A DNA stretch of 64,000 nt from Stenotrophomonas maltophilia. GTDB taxonomy: Bacteria; Pseudomonadota; Gammaproteobacteria; Xanthomonadales; Xanthomonadaceae. The stretch is taken from the NCBI RefSeq assembly GCF_003970865.1, contig NZ_RXLZ01000021.1, positions 1 through 64,000 on the forward strand, read 5' to 3'. Position numbers and translations under genes: made by a program. The notes under the pieces were generated by a model. The model did no database searches. It saw nothing but the letters and a program-made list of their open reading frames with translations, and was not told the origin of the DNA. Shown here piece after piece: positions 17,998 to 26,010 of the stretch. Each line of letters starts with the position of its first letter. Position 1 is the first letter of the stretch.

Positions 17998-18894
17998 ATG
18001 GAACTCCCATTCGAGGTGGGCGCGCTCTACAACCGTCAAAAGCAGATCCATGGTGTATTTGGCGGGCAACAGCAAGGCGGCATTTCTACACCCAAGGAGC
18101 ATCCGTTAGTCATCGCGTTCACTGGCGAGGCCGGCGTGTCTCACGGCTACCATGACTTCTGGGACGACGACGAAGTCTTTCATTACTTCGGCGAGGGTCA
18201 AGTCGGAGACATGAAGTACGTGGCGGGCAACCGAGCGATTGGTGAGCACGTCAGGGATGGCAAGACGCTTGTAGTGTTTCAGATGATGGGCAAGGGGCGG
18301 CCCTACCGGTACCTTGGTAGGTTCATTTGCCAGTCTTCTTACGTTCAACCTGGCATGCCAGATCGAGAAGGGCAGCTTAGATCTGCGATCGTGTTCCGCT
18401 TGAAATCACTGGAAGCCTCGCTGGGCCTCGCGGCGGGTGAGTCGGATCAAGCAGAAGTCGATGCTGCATTCGATGACGTTGGCGCGACGAGCGCAAGACG
18501 CGAAACCGAAGTGCGGACGAAGCAACGCCTGTTCCGCGAACGCCTGATCGGCGTTGAAAAGGGTTGTCGTCTGACCGGCATTGAGGATCTGAGATTCCTT
18601 CGCGCGAGCCACATCAAGCCATGGGCGGATAGCACTCATAGCGAGCGCGTTGATGGCGAGAATGGGCTATTGCTGGCTCCGCATGCGGACCTGCTTTTTG
18701 ATCATGGGTGGATTAGCTTTTCGTCGAATGGTCGCCTTCTCGTCTCGAGCGAGCTGCCATCAGAGGTGCGAGGTCGGCTCGGCCTAAACTTGGATAAACA
18801 TCTTCGACGTGAAGTTTTCTCCCATAAACAGCTTTTCTTTCTGGATTTCCACCGGGACATTGTTTTTGAGAGCCGACGCCCCCGCTTTCAGTAG
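17998..18894 (+). CDS. SRA-like/HNH endonuclease, predicted type IV restriction enzyme
   Basis: The 298-residue product has an N-terminal domain (about 1-115) with NRQKQIHGVFGGQQQGGIS, FTGEAGVSHGYHDFW and YFGEGQVGDMKYVAGNRAI, the pattern of SRA-YDG-related readers that precede HNH domains in type IV enzymes such as ScoMcrA. The C-terminal part is an HNH nuclease: CRLTGIEDLRFLRASHIKPW (His near 205), NGLLLAPHADLLFDHGWI (Asn near 222, His near 229). Such enzymes bind modified DNA (methylated, hydroxymethylated or phosphorothioate) and cut near it; which modification is read here cannot be told. It is a single-gene unit in the same island as mcrBC. It is convergent with the ParA-like operon downstream. 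Confidence 0.85.
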   Translation: MELPFEVGALYNRQKQIHGVFGGQQQGGISTPKEHPLVIAFTGEAGVSHGYHDFWDDDEVFHYFGEGQVGDMKYVAGNRAIGEHVRDGKTLVVFQMMGKGRPYRYLGRFICQSSYVQPGMPDREGQLRSAIVFRLKSLEASLGLAAGESDQAEVDAAFDDVGATSARRETEVRTKQRLFRERLIGVEKGCRLTGIEDLRFLRASHIKPWADSTHSERVDGENGLLLAPHADLLFDHGWISFSSNGRLLVSSELPSEVRGRLGLNLDKHLRREVFSHKQLFFLDFHRDIVFESRRPRFQ

Positions 18895-18955
18895 CTGGGT
18901 TCTTTAGAGTCCAGGCCTGATCGTAGCGGATTTTTCGCGAACTGCCGGACACAGA

Positions 18956-18976
18956 CGGCCGGCGCCAGGCCGGCCG
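18956..18976. terminator. GC hairpin between convergent genes
   Basis: CGGCCGGC (18956-18963) pairs with GCCGGCCG (18969-18976) around a 5-base loop. No uridine run follows on either strand, so it may be a Rho-aided stop or a repeat remnant rather than a classical terminator. It separates the HNH gene from the AT-rich operon. Confidence 0.4.
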
Positions 18977-19025
18977 GGATGCAAAGAACAAAACAGAGAA
19001 AATCCATGCATTACTCAGACACCGT

Positions 19026-19730
19026 TCATGCCCTATCGAGCTTCAGCTTCTCTCGATAGTCTGCAGATGTGCCGTGCAGAAGTTCTCGCTTCGCATCCGT
19101 CTCAACGTACCTCCAAACTTCATCCATAAATGAGCAAATCACGACATCCCTGGAAATGTCCGCACAATTCACCGCCAGGCTAACTGTATCTCTCAGCAAT
19201 TCTTCGCTATGCGAAGAATCACTTATTGCTAGTGACTTATTCCAATGACCAGGAATTTGCCCGTGTATTATTGCCGAAACCTTTGAATACCACGAATCCA
19301 AGCGTGACACTAGCGCAATTGCCGATTGCTTCTTCTTCCAGCCTTCAACATGAATCTGGAAATAGTCAATTATTTCCGATTTCGACAAGTAAAACTTTTC
19401 ATCTCTCACCAAAGTCTTCAGCTCAACTGGGTGCGACCTAAAATAGCAATAGTAAATTGCGCACTCTAGCATCGACCTCATCGCCGATACTGCAGGCTTA
19501 TAAAGTGACAGCGAAATACAACGCACCACATCGTGGCCTGACAACTGCATTTCGTGAACAAATGGCAATGCCGGATTACCATCTTCCACGACCTGAATTT
19601 GACGAGCCAGCATGGCAATCTTTGCGATAGCCGAATGTATATCTTTAACATGCGATTCTTCTCGGCAGAACGCCTCAACATTCTCCTGCCAACTCACCGC
19701 CAAAAGAGCATCACAAAGCTGATTACTCAT
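19026..19730 (-). CDS. Third gene of ParA-like operon; helical protein of unknown function
   Basis: The 234-residue product is predicted all-helical and cysteine-containing. The segment SLYKPAVSAMRSMLECAIYYC followed by HPVEL and later YSKVSAIIHGQ resembles the helical core of HEPN-related or DUF5677-like proteins, but the RxxxxH nuclease motif is not convincing, so I leave it unassigned. ATG 19730 lies 3 bases after the stop of the preceding gene. The gene and its two operon partners are strikingly AT-rich compared with flanking DNA, which indicates recent horizontal transfer. It could be the effector of the cassette. Confidence 0.6.
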   Translation of the reverse strand: MSNQLCDALLAVSWQENVEAFCREESHVKDIHSAIAKIAMLARQIQVVEDGNPALPFVHEMQLSGHDVVRCISLSLYKPAVSAMRSMLECAIYYCYFRSHPVELKTLVRDEKFYLSKSEIIDYFQIHVEGWKKKQSAIALVSRLDSWYSKVSAIIHGQIPGHWNKSLAISDSSHSEELLRDTVSLAVNCADISRDVVICSFMDEVWRYVETDAKRELLHGTSADYREKLKLDRA

Positions 19731-19733
19731 AGC

Positions 19734-20225
19734 TCAGTCCCTTCGTCTATCAGCAATCCCTCCGAGATACAAATCATCCTCTACATCGAGCCCAATATTC
19801 CTCAGAAGAGATTTTCGAGCACTAGTTGGTGAAATTGAGAGGAAGTAATTTATGATCTCCCTTGAGGTCATGTCATCCGATTCGATCACATCGAAACTCG
19901 GATTGATTTTAGACAAAAGTGCCTTCAACTCTCTTTTCGGAAGACGCTTCCGACTTAGCACCTCCAACACTAGATCAACCAACCCATCAGAGTTCGGGGC
20001 GGGCGGGGATACTTCCTCCCAGGGAGATTCAAAATTAACCTCCCCATCTTCATCATATTGACTTGACTTATAAACCTCCATCAGCAGGTCAAAAAAACGA
20101 TATCTAAATGATGAGTCCTCATCCAAATACTTTACAAGCCTCTGAAGATCTCGGCCACTGAGATTTGACGAAATCAATGAAGCTATAGCAGCACGAAAAA
20201 TTCGCTCTCTATCTTTATTAGCCAT
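19734..20225 (-). CDS. Second gene of ParA-like operon; small unknown protein
   Basis: The 163-residue product (MANKDRERIFRAAIASLI...) is acidic and helical with a linker in the middle (SPWEEVSPPAPNSD). The start codon overlaps the stop of the ParA-like gene as TAATG, with AGGGG 8 bases before it, so translation is coupled. I recognise no domain. In ParA systems the second gene encodes the DNA- or cargo-binding partner (ParB-like); nothing here looks like ParB, so a novel partner or adaptor is inferred. Codon use is AT-rich like its neighbours. Confidence 0.6.
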   Translation of the reverse strand: MANKDRERIFRAAIASLISSNLSGRDLQRLVKYLDEDSSFRYRFFDLLMEVYKSSQYDEDGEVNFESPWEEVSPPAPNSDGLVDLVLEVLSRKRLPKRELKALLSKINPSFDVIESDDMTSREIINYFLSISPTSARKSLLRNIGLDVEDDLYLGGIADRRRD

Positions 20226-21096
20226 TACCAAACCCCTGTCCTTTCAGCCAATTCAAATGCCACATTCTGGAGGTTGGCGCGAGCCTTCTTACTATGGGGC
20301 TTCTTATTGTGCCAGACAAAGCCCTTCCCACCCTCCGGCTCGGAAAATGCCTTATATCTTTTCAGTGTATTTCTCATACAATATTTAGAATACTTAGCAT
20401 CAGAACGAATCGTCAATTCCTCCACAGTACTTCCAGTTAGAGGGGCCTTATTGAAAAGAATATGAGGAACAGGGCCATGCCCACCCAGCTTCTTAGACTC
20501 GATGAAGTCAAGCATCAAACCAATGCCTCGCACTGCGTACCTCTCAGGCACGACAGGAATAAGAACATGATCCGAATTGCCAAGTGCGGTTTTAGTCATG
20601 AGCGATCCAGCCGGGTGGCAATCAATCACAACAAGATCAAATGTGCGCCTGCATTCATCGATGAATTTTGAGAATCTTTTTTCAATGACAGAAATCTGTG
20701 TCTCAGCACGCCCCAATGCCACATACATTAGATCAAGTGTCGATGGAACTATGCTGAGCGAAGAACCATTATCATAAGAAAACACGCCCCTAGTTAAATC
20801 CCCCACGCCAGGAGGCTGGGAAGTTTCCGGGATCTTTATTCTGTATGGATCAAGGTCCTTGGCGCTCTCCTGTAAAACAGAGAGAATTGTTTTTCGCTCC
20901 TGATCCAAGCGAAAGTATTCTGCAGGCGGAATATACGCCTGCGACAGATTGAATTGCGGATCGTAGTCAATTATCAGAACCTTTCGGGTCGGCTTGTCTC
21001 GCCATTTGTAGTACCCAAGAGCTCCAGCAACGTTGAGCGCCACTGTGGTCTTTCCCACACCGCCCTTCATGTTCATGACCGTAACAACTTTGCCCA
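20225..21096 (-). CDS. ParA/MinD-type ATPase in a three-gene cassette
   Basis: From ATG 21096 the product has 290 residues and begins with the deviant Walker A KGGVGKTT (residues 11-18), followed by IDYDPQFNLSQ (A' and switch I region) and VVIDCHPAGS (switch II). These are the marks of the ParA/Soj/MinD family, which form ATP sandwich dimers to position DNA or protein cargo. There is no N-terminal helix-turn-helix and no parB or parS nearby, so it is not a standard chromosome or plasmid partition gene. It leads an AT-rich operon inserted between an HNH restriction gene and aceE. An upstream ATG at 21139 is possible but lacks support. Confidence 0.8.
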
Positions 21097-21162
21097 TCAG
21101 AGATCCGTCCCTTTGGCGATGAGATGCGCAACGCGACACCAGTAGCCCACATTCTCACGAAT

Positions 21163-21190
21163 AAAAAAAGGGCCCGCAAGCGGACCCTTT
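21163..21190 (-). terminator. Rho-independent terminator of aceE
   Basis: On the minus strand GGGTCCGC pairs with GCGGGCCC (one G-U) and is followed by a run of seven T. It lies 22 bases after the aceE stop. Confidence 0.85.
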
Positions 21191-21212
21191 CCAAAACGGT
21201 GGAAACGTCTAA

Positions 21213-23900
21213 TCAAACCCCAACAGGATTAGCCTTCTCCGGATCAATCTTGTACTGCTTGATCGCCCGGGCCACATCCTTCGCGGTCATCTTCCCTTCC
21301 TTCGCCAGCGCCGCAATCGCGGCATGGGCGATGTAGTAGCGGTCCACTTCAAAGAACCGGCGCAGGTTCGCACGCGTATCCGAACGACCGAAACCATCCG
21401 TACCCAGCACGGTGTACGACATCGGCACGAACGCACGGATCTGGTCCGCATACGCACGCACGTAGTCGGTGGCGGCAATCGCCGGGCCCTGGCGGCCTTC
21501 CAGCAGCTCGGTCACGTAGGCCTTGCGCTGCTCACCTTCCGGATGCAGGCGGTTGGCGCGCTCCACGTCGAAACCATCGCGACGCAGTTCGTTGAAGCTC
21601 GGGCAGCTCCAGATATCGGCAGTCACGCCGAAGTCCTTGTCCAGCAGCTCGGCGGCGGCAATGGCTTCGCGCAGGATGGTGCCCGAACCCAGCAGCTGCA
21701 CGCGCAGCTCGCCCTTCTTCGGCTTGCCGGCGTCAGTCAGCAGGTACATGCCCTTGACGATGCCTTCGGCCGCGCCTTCCGGCATTTCCGGGTGGGTGTA
21801 GTTCTCGTTCATCAGGGTGACGTAGTAATACTCGTCAATCTGATCTTCCATCATCGCCTTGGTGCCGTGCTGCAGGATCACCGTCACTTCGAAGCCGAAG
21901 GTCGGGTCGTAGCTGCGCACGTTCGGGATGCCACCGGCCACCAGATGGCTGAAGCCATCTTCGTGCTGCAGGCCTTCACCGTTCAGCGTGGTGCGGCCAG
22001 CGGTGCCACCCAGCAGGAAGCCGCGGGTACGCATGTCCGCCGCCTGCCAGGCGATGTCGCCCACGCGCTGGAAGCCGAACATCGAGTAGTAGATGTAGAA
22101 CGGCAGCATCGGCACGTTGCTGACCGAGTAACTGGTACCAGCCGCCATCCACGAGCTGATCGCACCCGGCTCGCTGATGCCCTGCTGCAGCACCTGGCCG
22201 CTCTGGTCTTCGCGGTAGAACATCAGCTGGTCCGCGTCGACCGGCTTGTACTTCTGGCCGAACGGCGCGTAGATGCCGATCTGGCGGAACAGGCCTTCCA
22301 TACCGAAGGTACGGGCTTCATCGGCCACGATCGGCACGATGTGCGGGCCCAGTTCCTTGTCACGCAGGGTGATGTTCAGGCTCTGCACGAAGGCCATGGT
22401 GGTGGAGTAGCTGCGCTCGCCGCTGCTCTTCAGCAGGCGCTCGTAGCTTTCCAGCTTCGGTGCCACGAAGGTCTTGTCGGCCTTGCGGCGGCGCTGCGGC
22501 AGGTAACCGCCCAGCGACGCACGGCGTTCCTGCAGGTACTGCACTTCCGGCGAATCCGGGCCCGGGTGGTAGAACGGCACCTGGCCGTCGGCCAGCTGCG
22601 CGTCGGTCACCGGAATGTTGAAGCGGTCGCGGAAGTGGCGCACCGCTTCGTCGTCCAGCTTCTTGGTCTGGTGGGTCGGGTTCAGTGCCTCACCGGCGCT
22701 GCCCATGCCGTAACCCTTCACGGTCTTGGCCAGGATGACGGTCGGCATGCCCTTGGTGTTCACGGCCTGGTGGTAGGCGGCGTACACCTTGTGCGGGTCG
22801 TGGCCACCACGGTTCAGGCGCCAGATGTCGTCGTCGCTCAGGCCGGCAACCATCGCAGCGGTTTCCGGGTACTTGCCGAAGAAATGCTCGCGGGTATACG
22901 CGCCGCCGAAGGCCTTGCAGTTCTGGTATTCACCGTCGACGGTTTCCATCATCAGCTTCTTCAGGACGCCGTCGCTGTCCTTGGCCAGCAGGGCATCCCA
23001 GTAACCGCCCCACAGCAGCTTGATCACGTTCCAGCCGCCGCCACGGAACACGCCTTCCAGTTCCTGGATGATCTTGCCGTTGCCGCGCACCGGACCGTCC
23101 AGGCGCTGCAGGTTGCAGTTCACCACGAAGATCAGGTTGTCCAGGCCTTCACGGCCGGCCAGGGCGATGGCACCCAGGGTTTCCGGCTCGTCGCTCTCGC
23201 CGTCGCCGATGAAGCACCACACCTTGCGGTCGGACTTCTCGATCAGGCCACGGTTTTCCAGGTAGCGCATGAACTGCGCCTGGTAGATGGCGGCCAGCGG
23301 GCCCAGGCCCATCGACACGGTCGGAGTCTGCCAGTATTCCGGCATCAGCCACGGGTGCGGGTACGAGGACAGGCCACCGCCGTCCACTTCCATGCGGAAC
23401 TTGTCCAGCTGCTCTTCGCTGATGCGGCCTTCCAGGAAGGAACGCGCGTAGATGCCCGGGGCGCTGTGGCCCTGGATGAACAGCAGGTCGCCCGGGTGGC
23501 TCTCGCTCGGAGCGCGCCAGAAGTGGTTGAAGCCCACGTCGTACAGGGTGGCGCCGGAGGCGAACGAGGCGATGTGGCCGCCCAGGTCACCCGGCTTGCG
23601 GTTGGCGCGGACCACGGTGGCCATCGCGTTCCAGCGGATGATCGAACGGATGCGCCATTCCAGCTCGGCATTGCCCGGGCTCTTGGCCTCGAGCTGCGGC
23701 TCGATGGTGTTGACGTACTCGGTGGTGGGAGAGAACGGCAGGTAGGCGCCCGAACGACGGGTCAGTTCCACCATGCCTTCCAGCAGCTGATGCGCGCGCT
23801 CGGAGCCCTCGACATCAATAACGGCCTTCAACGACTCGATCCACTCCTGGGTTTCCACAGGATTCGGGTCGTTGTTCAGCACCTCGTTCAACCAGTTCAT
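21213..23900 (-). CDS. aceE: Pyruvate dehydrogenase E1 component, homodimeric type
   Basis: The 895-residue product matches AceE in length (E. coli 887) and motifs: GDGESDEPET (about 232-241) through NLQRLDGPVRGN (about 261-272) is the thiamine diphosphate/Mg site, HSAPGIYARSFLEGR and GHDPHKVYAAY are characteristic of the homodimeric E1. It decarboxylates pyruvate and acetylates the lipoyl domains of E2 in the cytoplasm. ATG 23900 (MNWLNEVLNN) is chosen over upstream in-frame ATGs because GGAG lies 5 bases before it. It stands alone: aceF and lpd are not adjacent. A terminator follows directly, and the horizontally acquired ParA-like cassette is inserted immediately downstream of it. Confidence 0.97.
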   Translation of the reverse strand: MNWLNEVLNNDPNPVETQEWIESLKAVIDVEGSERAHQLLEGMVELTRRSGAYLPFSPTTEYVNTIEPQLEAKSPGNAELEWRIRSIIRWNAMATVVRANRKPGDLGGHIASFASGATLYDVGFNHFWRAPSESHPGDLLFIQGHSAPGIYARSFLEGRISEEQLDKFRMEVDGGGLSSYPHPWLMPEYWQTPTVSMGLGPLAAIYQAQFMRYLENRGLIEKSDRKVWCFIGDGESDEPETLGAIALAGREGLDNLIFVVNCNLQRLDGPVRGNGKIIQELEGVFRGGGWNVIKLLWGGYWDALLAKDSDGVLKKLMMETVDGEYQNCKAFGGAYTREHFFGKYPETAAMVAGLSDDDIWRLNRGGHDPHKVYAAYHQAVNTKGMPTVILAKTVKGYGMGSAGEALNPTHQTKKLDDEAVRHFRDRFNIPVTDAQLADGQVPFYHPGPDSPEVQYLQERRASLGGYLPQRRRKADKTFVAPKLESYERLLKSSGERSYSTTMAFVQSLNITLRDKELGPHIVPIVADEARTFGMEGLFRQIGIYAPFGQKYKPVDADQLMFYREDQSGQVLQQGISEPGAISSWMAAGTSYSVSNVPMLPFYIYYSMFGFQRVGDIAWQAADMRTRGFLLGGTAGRTTLNGEGLQHEDGFSHLVAGGIPNVRSYDPTFGFEVTVILQHGTKAMMEDQIDEYYYVTLMNENYTHPEMPEGAAEGIVKGMYLLTDAGKPKKGELRVQLLGSGTILREAIAAAELLDKDFGVTADIWSCPSFNELRRDGFDVERANRLHPEGEQRKAYVTELLEGRQGPAIAATDYVRAYADQIRAFVPMSYTVLGTDGFGRSDTRANLRRFFEVDRYYIAHAAIAALAKEGKMTAKDVARAIKQYKIDPEKANPVGV

Positions 23901-23924
23901 TAGCGCTCCCATAACCGCACGCAC

Positions 23925-24411
23925 GCGCGCGACTGTTGTATAGATTTCTAGACCGCAAAGTGTAGCGCACCAAGGGCTTTCGTCACTTGGCTACGCTGGC
24001 GTATGGATGCAACCGGCCAGTGTCCGCAAGGGGCTTGCCAGGCCCGCTGACGGCCCTGCGGCGGGCCTTGGTGGCTGCGCGGGCTGTCGCTTGCGGGCCG
24101 CTGCGCCCATGTGCAGGACGCAGTGTTACCGTTGCCGATGACGGTTGTAGGGCAGCGCCATGCCCACCAGTATCGGCTGCGCGTGCCGGCGCTGAACCGG
24201 CGACAACGTGTCGCACCTGCCTCTGGATCGCCCCCCGCCCTGCCCTCAGGGTAGGCCTCGAGTGTTGGCCCCGCCCGCTTCGGTCCGCCGTCTGGCCCTG
24301 CCTCACTCCCTTCCACAGTGTTGCCCGGGGCGCCTCGCAAGGGGCGCCCCTTTTGCTGTGCGCGGGGCTGGCCGTGGCCCAAAACTGACCCGCTTGTGGC
24401 CGGATCGGTGA
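23925..24411. other. Long GC-rich intergenic region upstream of aceE
   Basis: Nearly 490 bases separate aceE from the padR operators. Open frames exist on both strands but look like GC-rich noise. A hairpin near 23960-23996 (CCAAG/CTTGG with GTAG/CTAC) and a plus-strand terminator at 24327-24354 are the only structures found. I looked for RNase P and tmRNA signatures and found none. Confidence 0.5.
24327..24354 (+). terminator. Plus-strand terminator with no assigned gene
   Basis: GGGGCGCC (24327-24334) pairs with GGCGCCCC (24343-24350) and is followed by TTTT. It faces away from aceE, so it must end a plus-strand transcript starting between 23,940 and 24,300, possibly a small RNA, for which no clear promoter was found. 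Confidence 0.55.
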
Positions 24412-24421
24412 TTGTCGTCTT

Positions 24422-24466
24422 CGATATATCGATATATCGTTTGCACACTCGTTTACCGATATATCG
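24422..24466 (+). promoter_or_regulatory. Three CGATATATCG palindromes, PadR operator
   Basis: Two overlapping copies of the 10-base palindrome lie at 24422-24431 and 24430-24439, and a third at 24457-24466, two bases before the padR start. The spacing and placement fit autoregulation by the PadR-family protein encoded next, which would occlude the promoter and ribosome-binding region. Confidence 0.75.
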
Positions 24467-24468
24467 AA

Positions 24469-25029
24469 ATGAGCCGTACCACTTCTCCCAGAGCCCGTTC
24501 CACCAATCCGGAAGTGCCGCGCCGCAACGGCCAGCCGCGGGTGCTCAGCCGCGGCGACCTGCGCCTGCTGGTGCTGGCCCTGATCGGCGAGCAACCCCGC
24601 CATGGCTACGAGCTGATGCAGCTGATCAGCAACCAGTTCATGCAGGCCTACACGCCCAGCGCCGGCACCATGTACCCGCTGCTGGCCAGCTTCGAGCAGG
24701 CCGGCTGGATCGAGGCCGAGGAAGTGGACGGCAAGCGGATCTTCCGCATCACCGCCGCCGGCGAGTTCGAGCTGAAGGTGCAGCGCACCCAGGTGCGCCT
24801 GGCGCAGCGGCGTGCCTTCGACCGTGCCCGCGAGATCACCAAGGCCTCGCTGCCGCCGCCGCTGGCCGGTGCCCTGCGCGAGTTCAAGCGGGCGCTGGTG
24901 CATCACCACGGCCGCTGGGCCGAGGGCGAAGCGGAAGAAGTGGCGGCGCTGCTGACGCGGGCATCCGCGCTGCTCAACGGTACGGCCGGTAGCGAGAGCC
25001 CACCCATTTCAACGACCCAGCCAGACTGA
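24469..25029 (+). CDS. PadR-family repressor, NfeR/YqjI-like
   Basis: The 186-residue product has a basic, disordered N-terminus (1-28), a PadR winged helix (about 29-105: LVLALIGEQPRHGYELM, SAGTMYPLLASFEQAGWI) and a C-terminal dimerisation helix. It is followed after 59 bases by a siderophore-interacting reductase gene, the same pairing as E. coli yqjI-yqjH (nfeR-nfeF), where the repressor senses nickel/iron. Here the His-rich N-terminal metal tail of E. coli YqjI is missing; only HHH near residue 145 is seen, so metal sensing may differ. The start at 24469 follows the third operator; an upstream in-frame ATG (24412) would translate the operators and is rejected. Confidence 0.85.
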   Translation: MSRTTSPRARSTNPEVPRRNGQPRVLSRGDLRLLVLALIGEQPRHGYELMQLISNQFMQAYTPSAGTMYPLLASFEQAGWIEAEEVDGKRIFRITAAGEFELKVQRTQVRLAQRRAFDRAREITKASLPPPLAGALREFKRALVHHHGRWAEGEAEEVAALLTRASALLNGTAGSESPPISTTQPD

Positions 25030-25088
25030 ATCCAGCCAGGTCTCCCCTACGCCGCGCGCCAACGCGCGACACCTTTACAGGTAACCCC

Positions 25089-25886
25089 ATGACCGAACAC
25101 AACAACACGCGCCTGCGCCTGGATGTGCGCTTCCGTGAACTGACCGTGCTGCGCACCGAAGAGGTCACCCCGCACATGCGCCGCATCGTGCTGGGTGGCG
25201 CCGGGCTGGCCGGTTTCGATTCGCCCGGCGCCGACGACCACATCAAGCTGTTCTTCCCCAATGCCAGCGGCGAGATGGTGCTGCCGGTGGTCACTGCCGA
25301 AGGCCGCAGCTATCCGGCCGGCAAGGAGCCGTCGCCGGCCCGCGACTACACCCCGCGCTGGTGGGACCACGAGACCGGCGAGCTGGCCATCGACTTCGTG
25401 CTGCACGACCAGGGCATTGCCGGGCCGTGGGCCGAGCAGGCCAAGGCCGGCGACACGCTGGTGATCGGCGGCCCGCGCGGATCGTTCGTGGTGGCCGACA
25501 GCTTTGATGCCTACGTGCTGATTGGCGATGAAACCGCGCTGCCGGCCATCGCCCGCTGGCTGGACGTGCTGCCGGACGGTGCCGAGGTGCAGGCCTTCAT
25601 CGAAGTGAGCGACGAAGCCGAACGCCAGGACCTGCCGCAGTACGAGAACGTGCGCATCCACTGGCTGGAGCGCAATGGCTTCCCGGCGGCCAGCAGCACG
25701 CTGCTGGAAGACATGCTGACCGACTTCGAGGCACCGGACGGCGATGTCTTCTACTGGATCGCCACCGAATCGCGCCGCGCGCGGATGATGCGCAAGTTCA
25801 TCGAAGGCCACCTGGGCGTACCGCGCGACTGGATCCGCTCGACCGGCTACTGGAAGGCCCATCCGGACGAAACCGACGGCGATTGA
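25089..25886 (+). CDS. Siderophore-interacting FAD-dependent ferric reductase
   Basis: The 265-residue cytoplasmic product is of the SIP/ViuB family. The N-terminal FAD domain carries RDYTPR (85-90), the flavin-binding RxYT motif; the C-terminal NAD(P)H-like domain includes GDETALPAIARWL and ends with GYWKAH, usual for the family. It reduces ferric-siderophores to free iron. It is downstream of and presumably co-transcribed with the PadR repressor, so control by iron or nickel through the CGATATATCG operators is inferred. The arrangement is tandem rather than divergent as in E. coli yqjHI. Confidence 0.9.
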   Translation: MTEHNNTRLRLDVRFRELTVLRTEEVTPHMRRIVLGGAGLAGFDSPGADDHIKLFFPNASGEMVLPVVTAEGRSYPAGKEPSPARDYTPRWWDHETGELAIDFVLHDQGIAGPWAEQAKAGDTLVIGGPRGSFVVADSFDAYVLIGDETALPAIARWLDVLPDGAEVQAFIEVSDEAERQDLPQYENVRIHWLERNGFPAASSTLLEDMLTDFEAPDGDVFYWIATESRRARMMRKFIEGHLGVPRDWIRSTGYWKAHPDETDGD

Positions 25887-25933
25887 TCCAAAGACGGTGG
25901 GTGCGGACCGTTGGTCCGCACGCCCTCCAATGG

Positions 25934-26010
25934 GTAGTGCCGGCCGCTGGCCGGCAACCTCATGAACCTTCGGCAGGAACCTGCAATTGCCGGCCAGCGG
26001 CCGGCACTAC
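25934..26010. repeat. Inverted pair of SMAG repeats overlapping a gene end
   Basis: GTAG plus the hairpin GTGCCGGCCGCTGGCCGGCA occurs at 25934-25957 and in reverse at 25987-26010. The minus-strand membrane-protein gene reads through the second copy and stops between the two. Confidence 0.9.

Noticed and set aside
21324-23903. Long plus-strand open frame of about 860 codons opposite aceE
   Set aside because: It is an antisense shadow caused by high third-position GC; aceE on the minus strand has full-length catalytic motifs, while the shadow is His/Val/Gln-rich without domains.
23925-24411. RNase P RNA, tmRNA or 6S RNA in the gap upstream of aceE
   Set aside because: None of the conserved core sequences (such as the GGAAAGTCC of RNase P RNA) is present on either strand.
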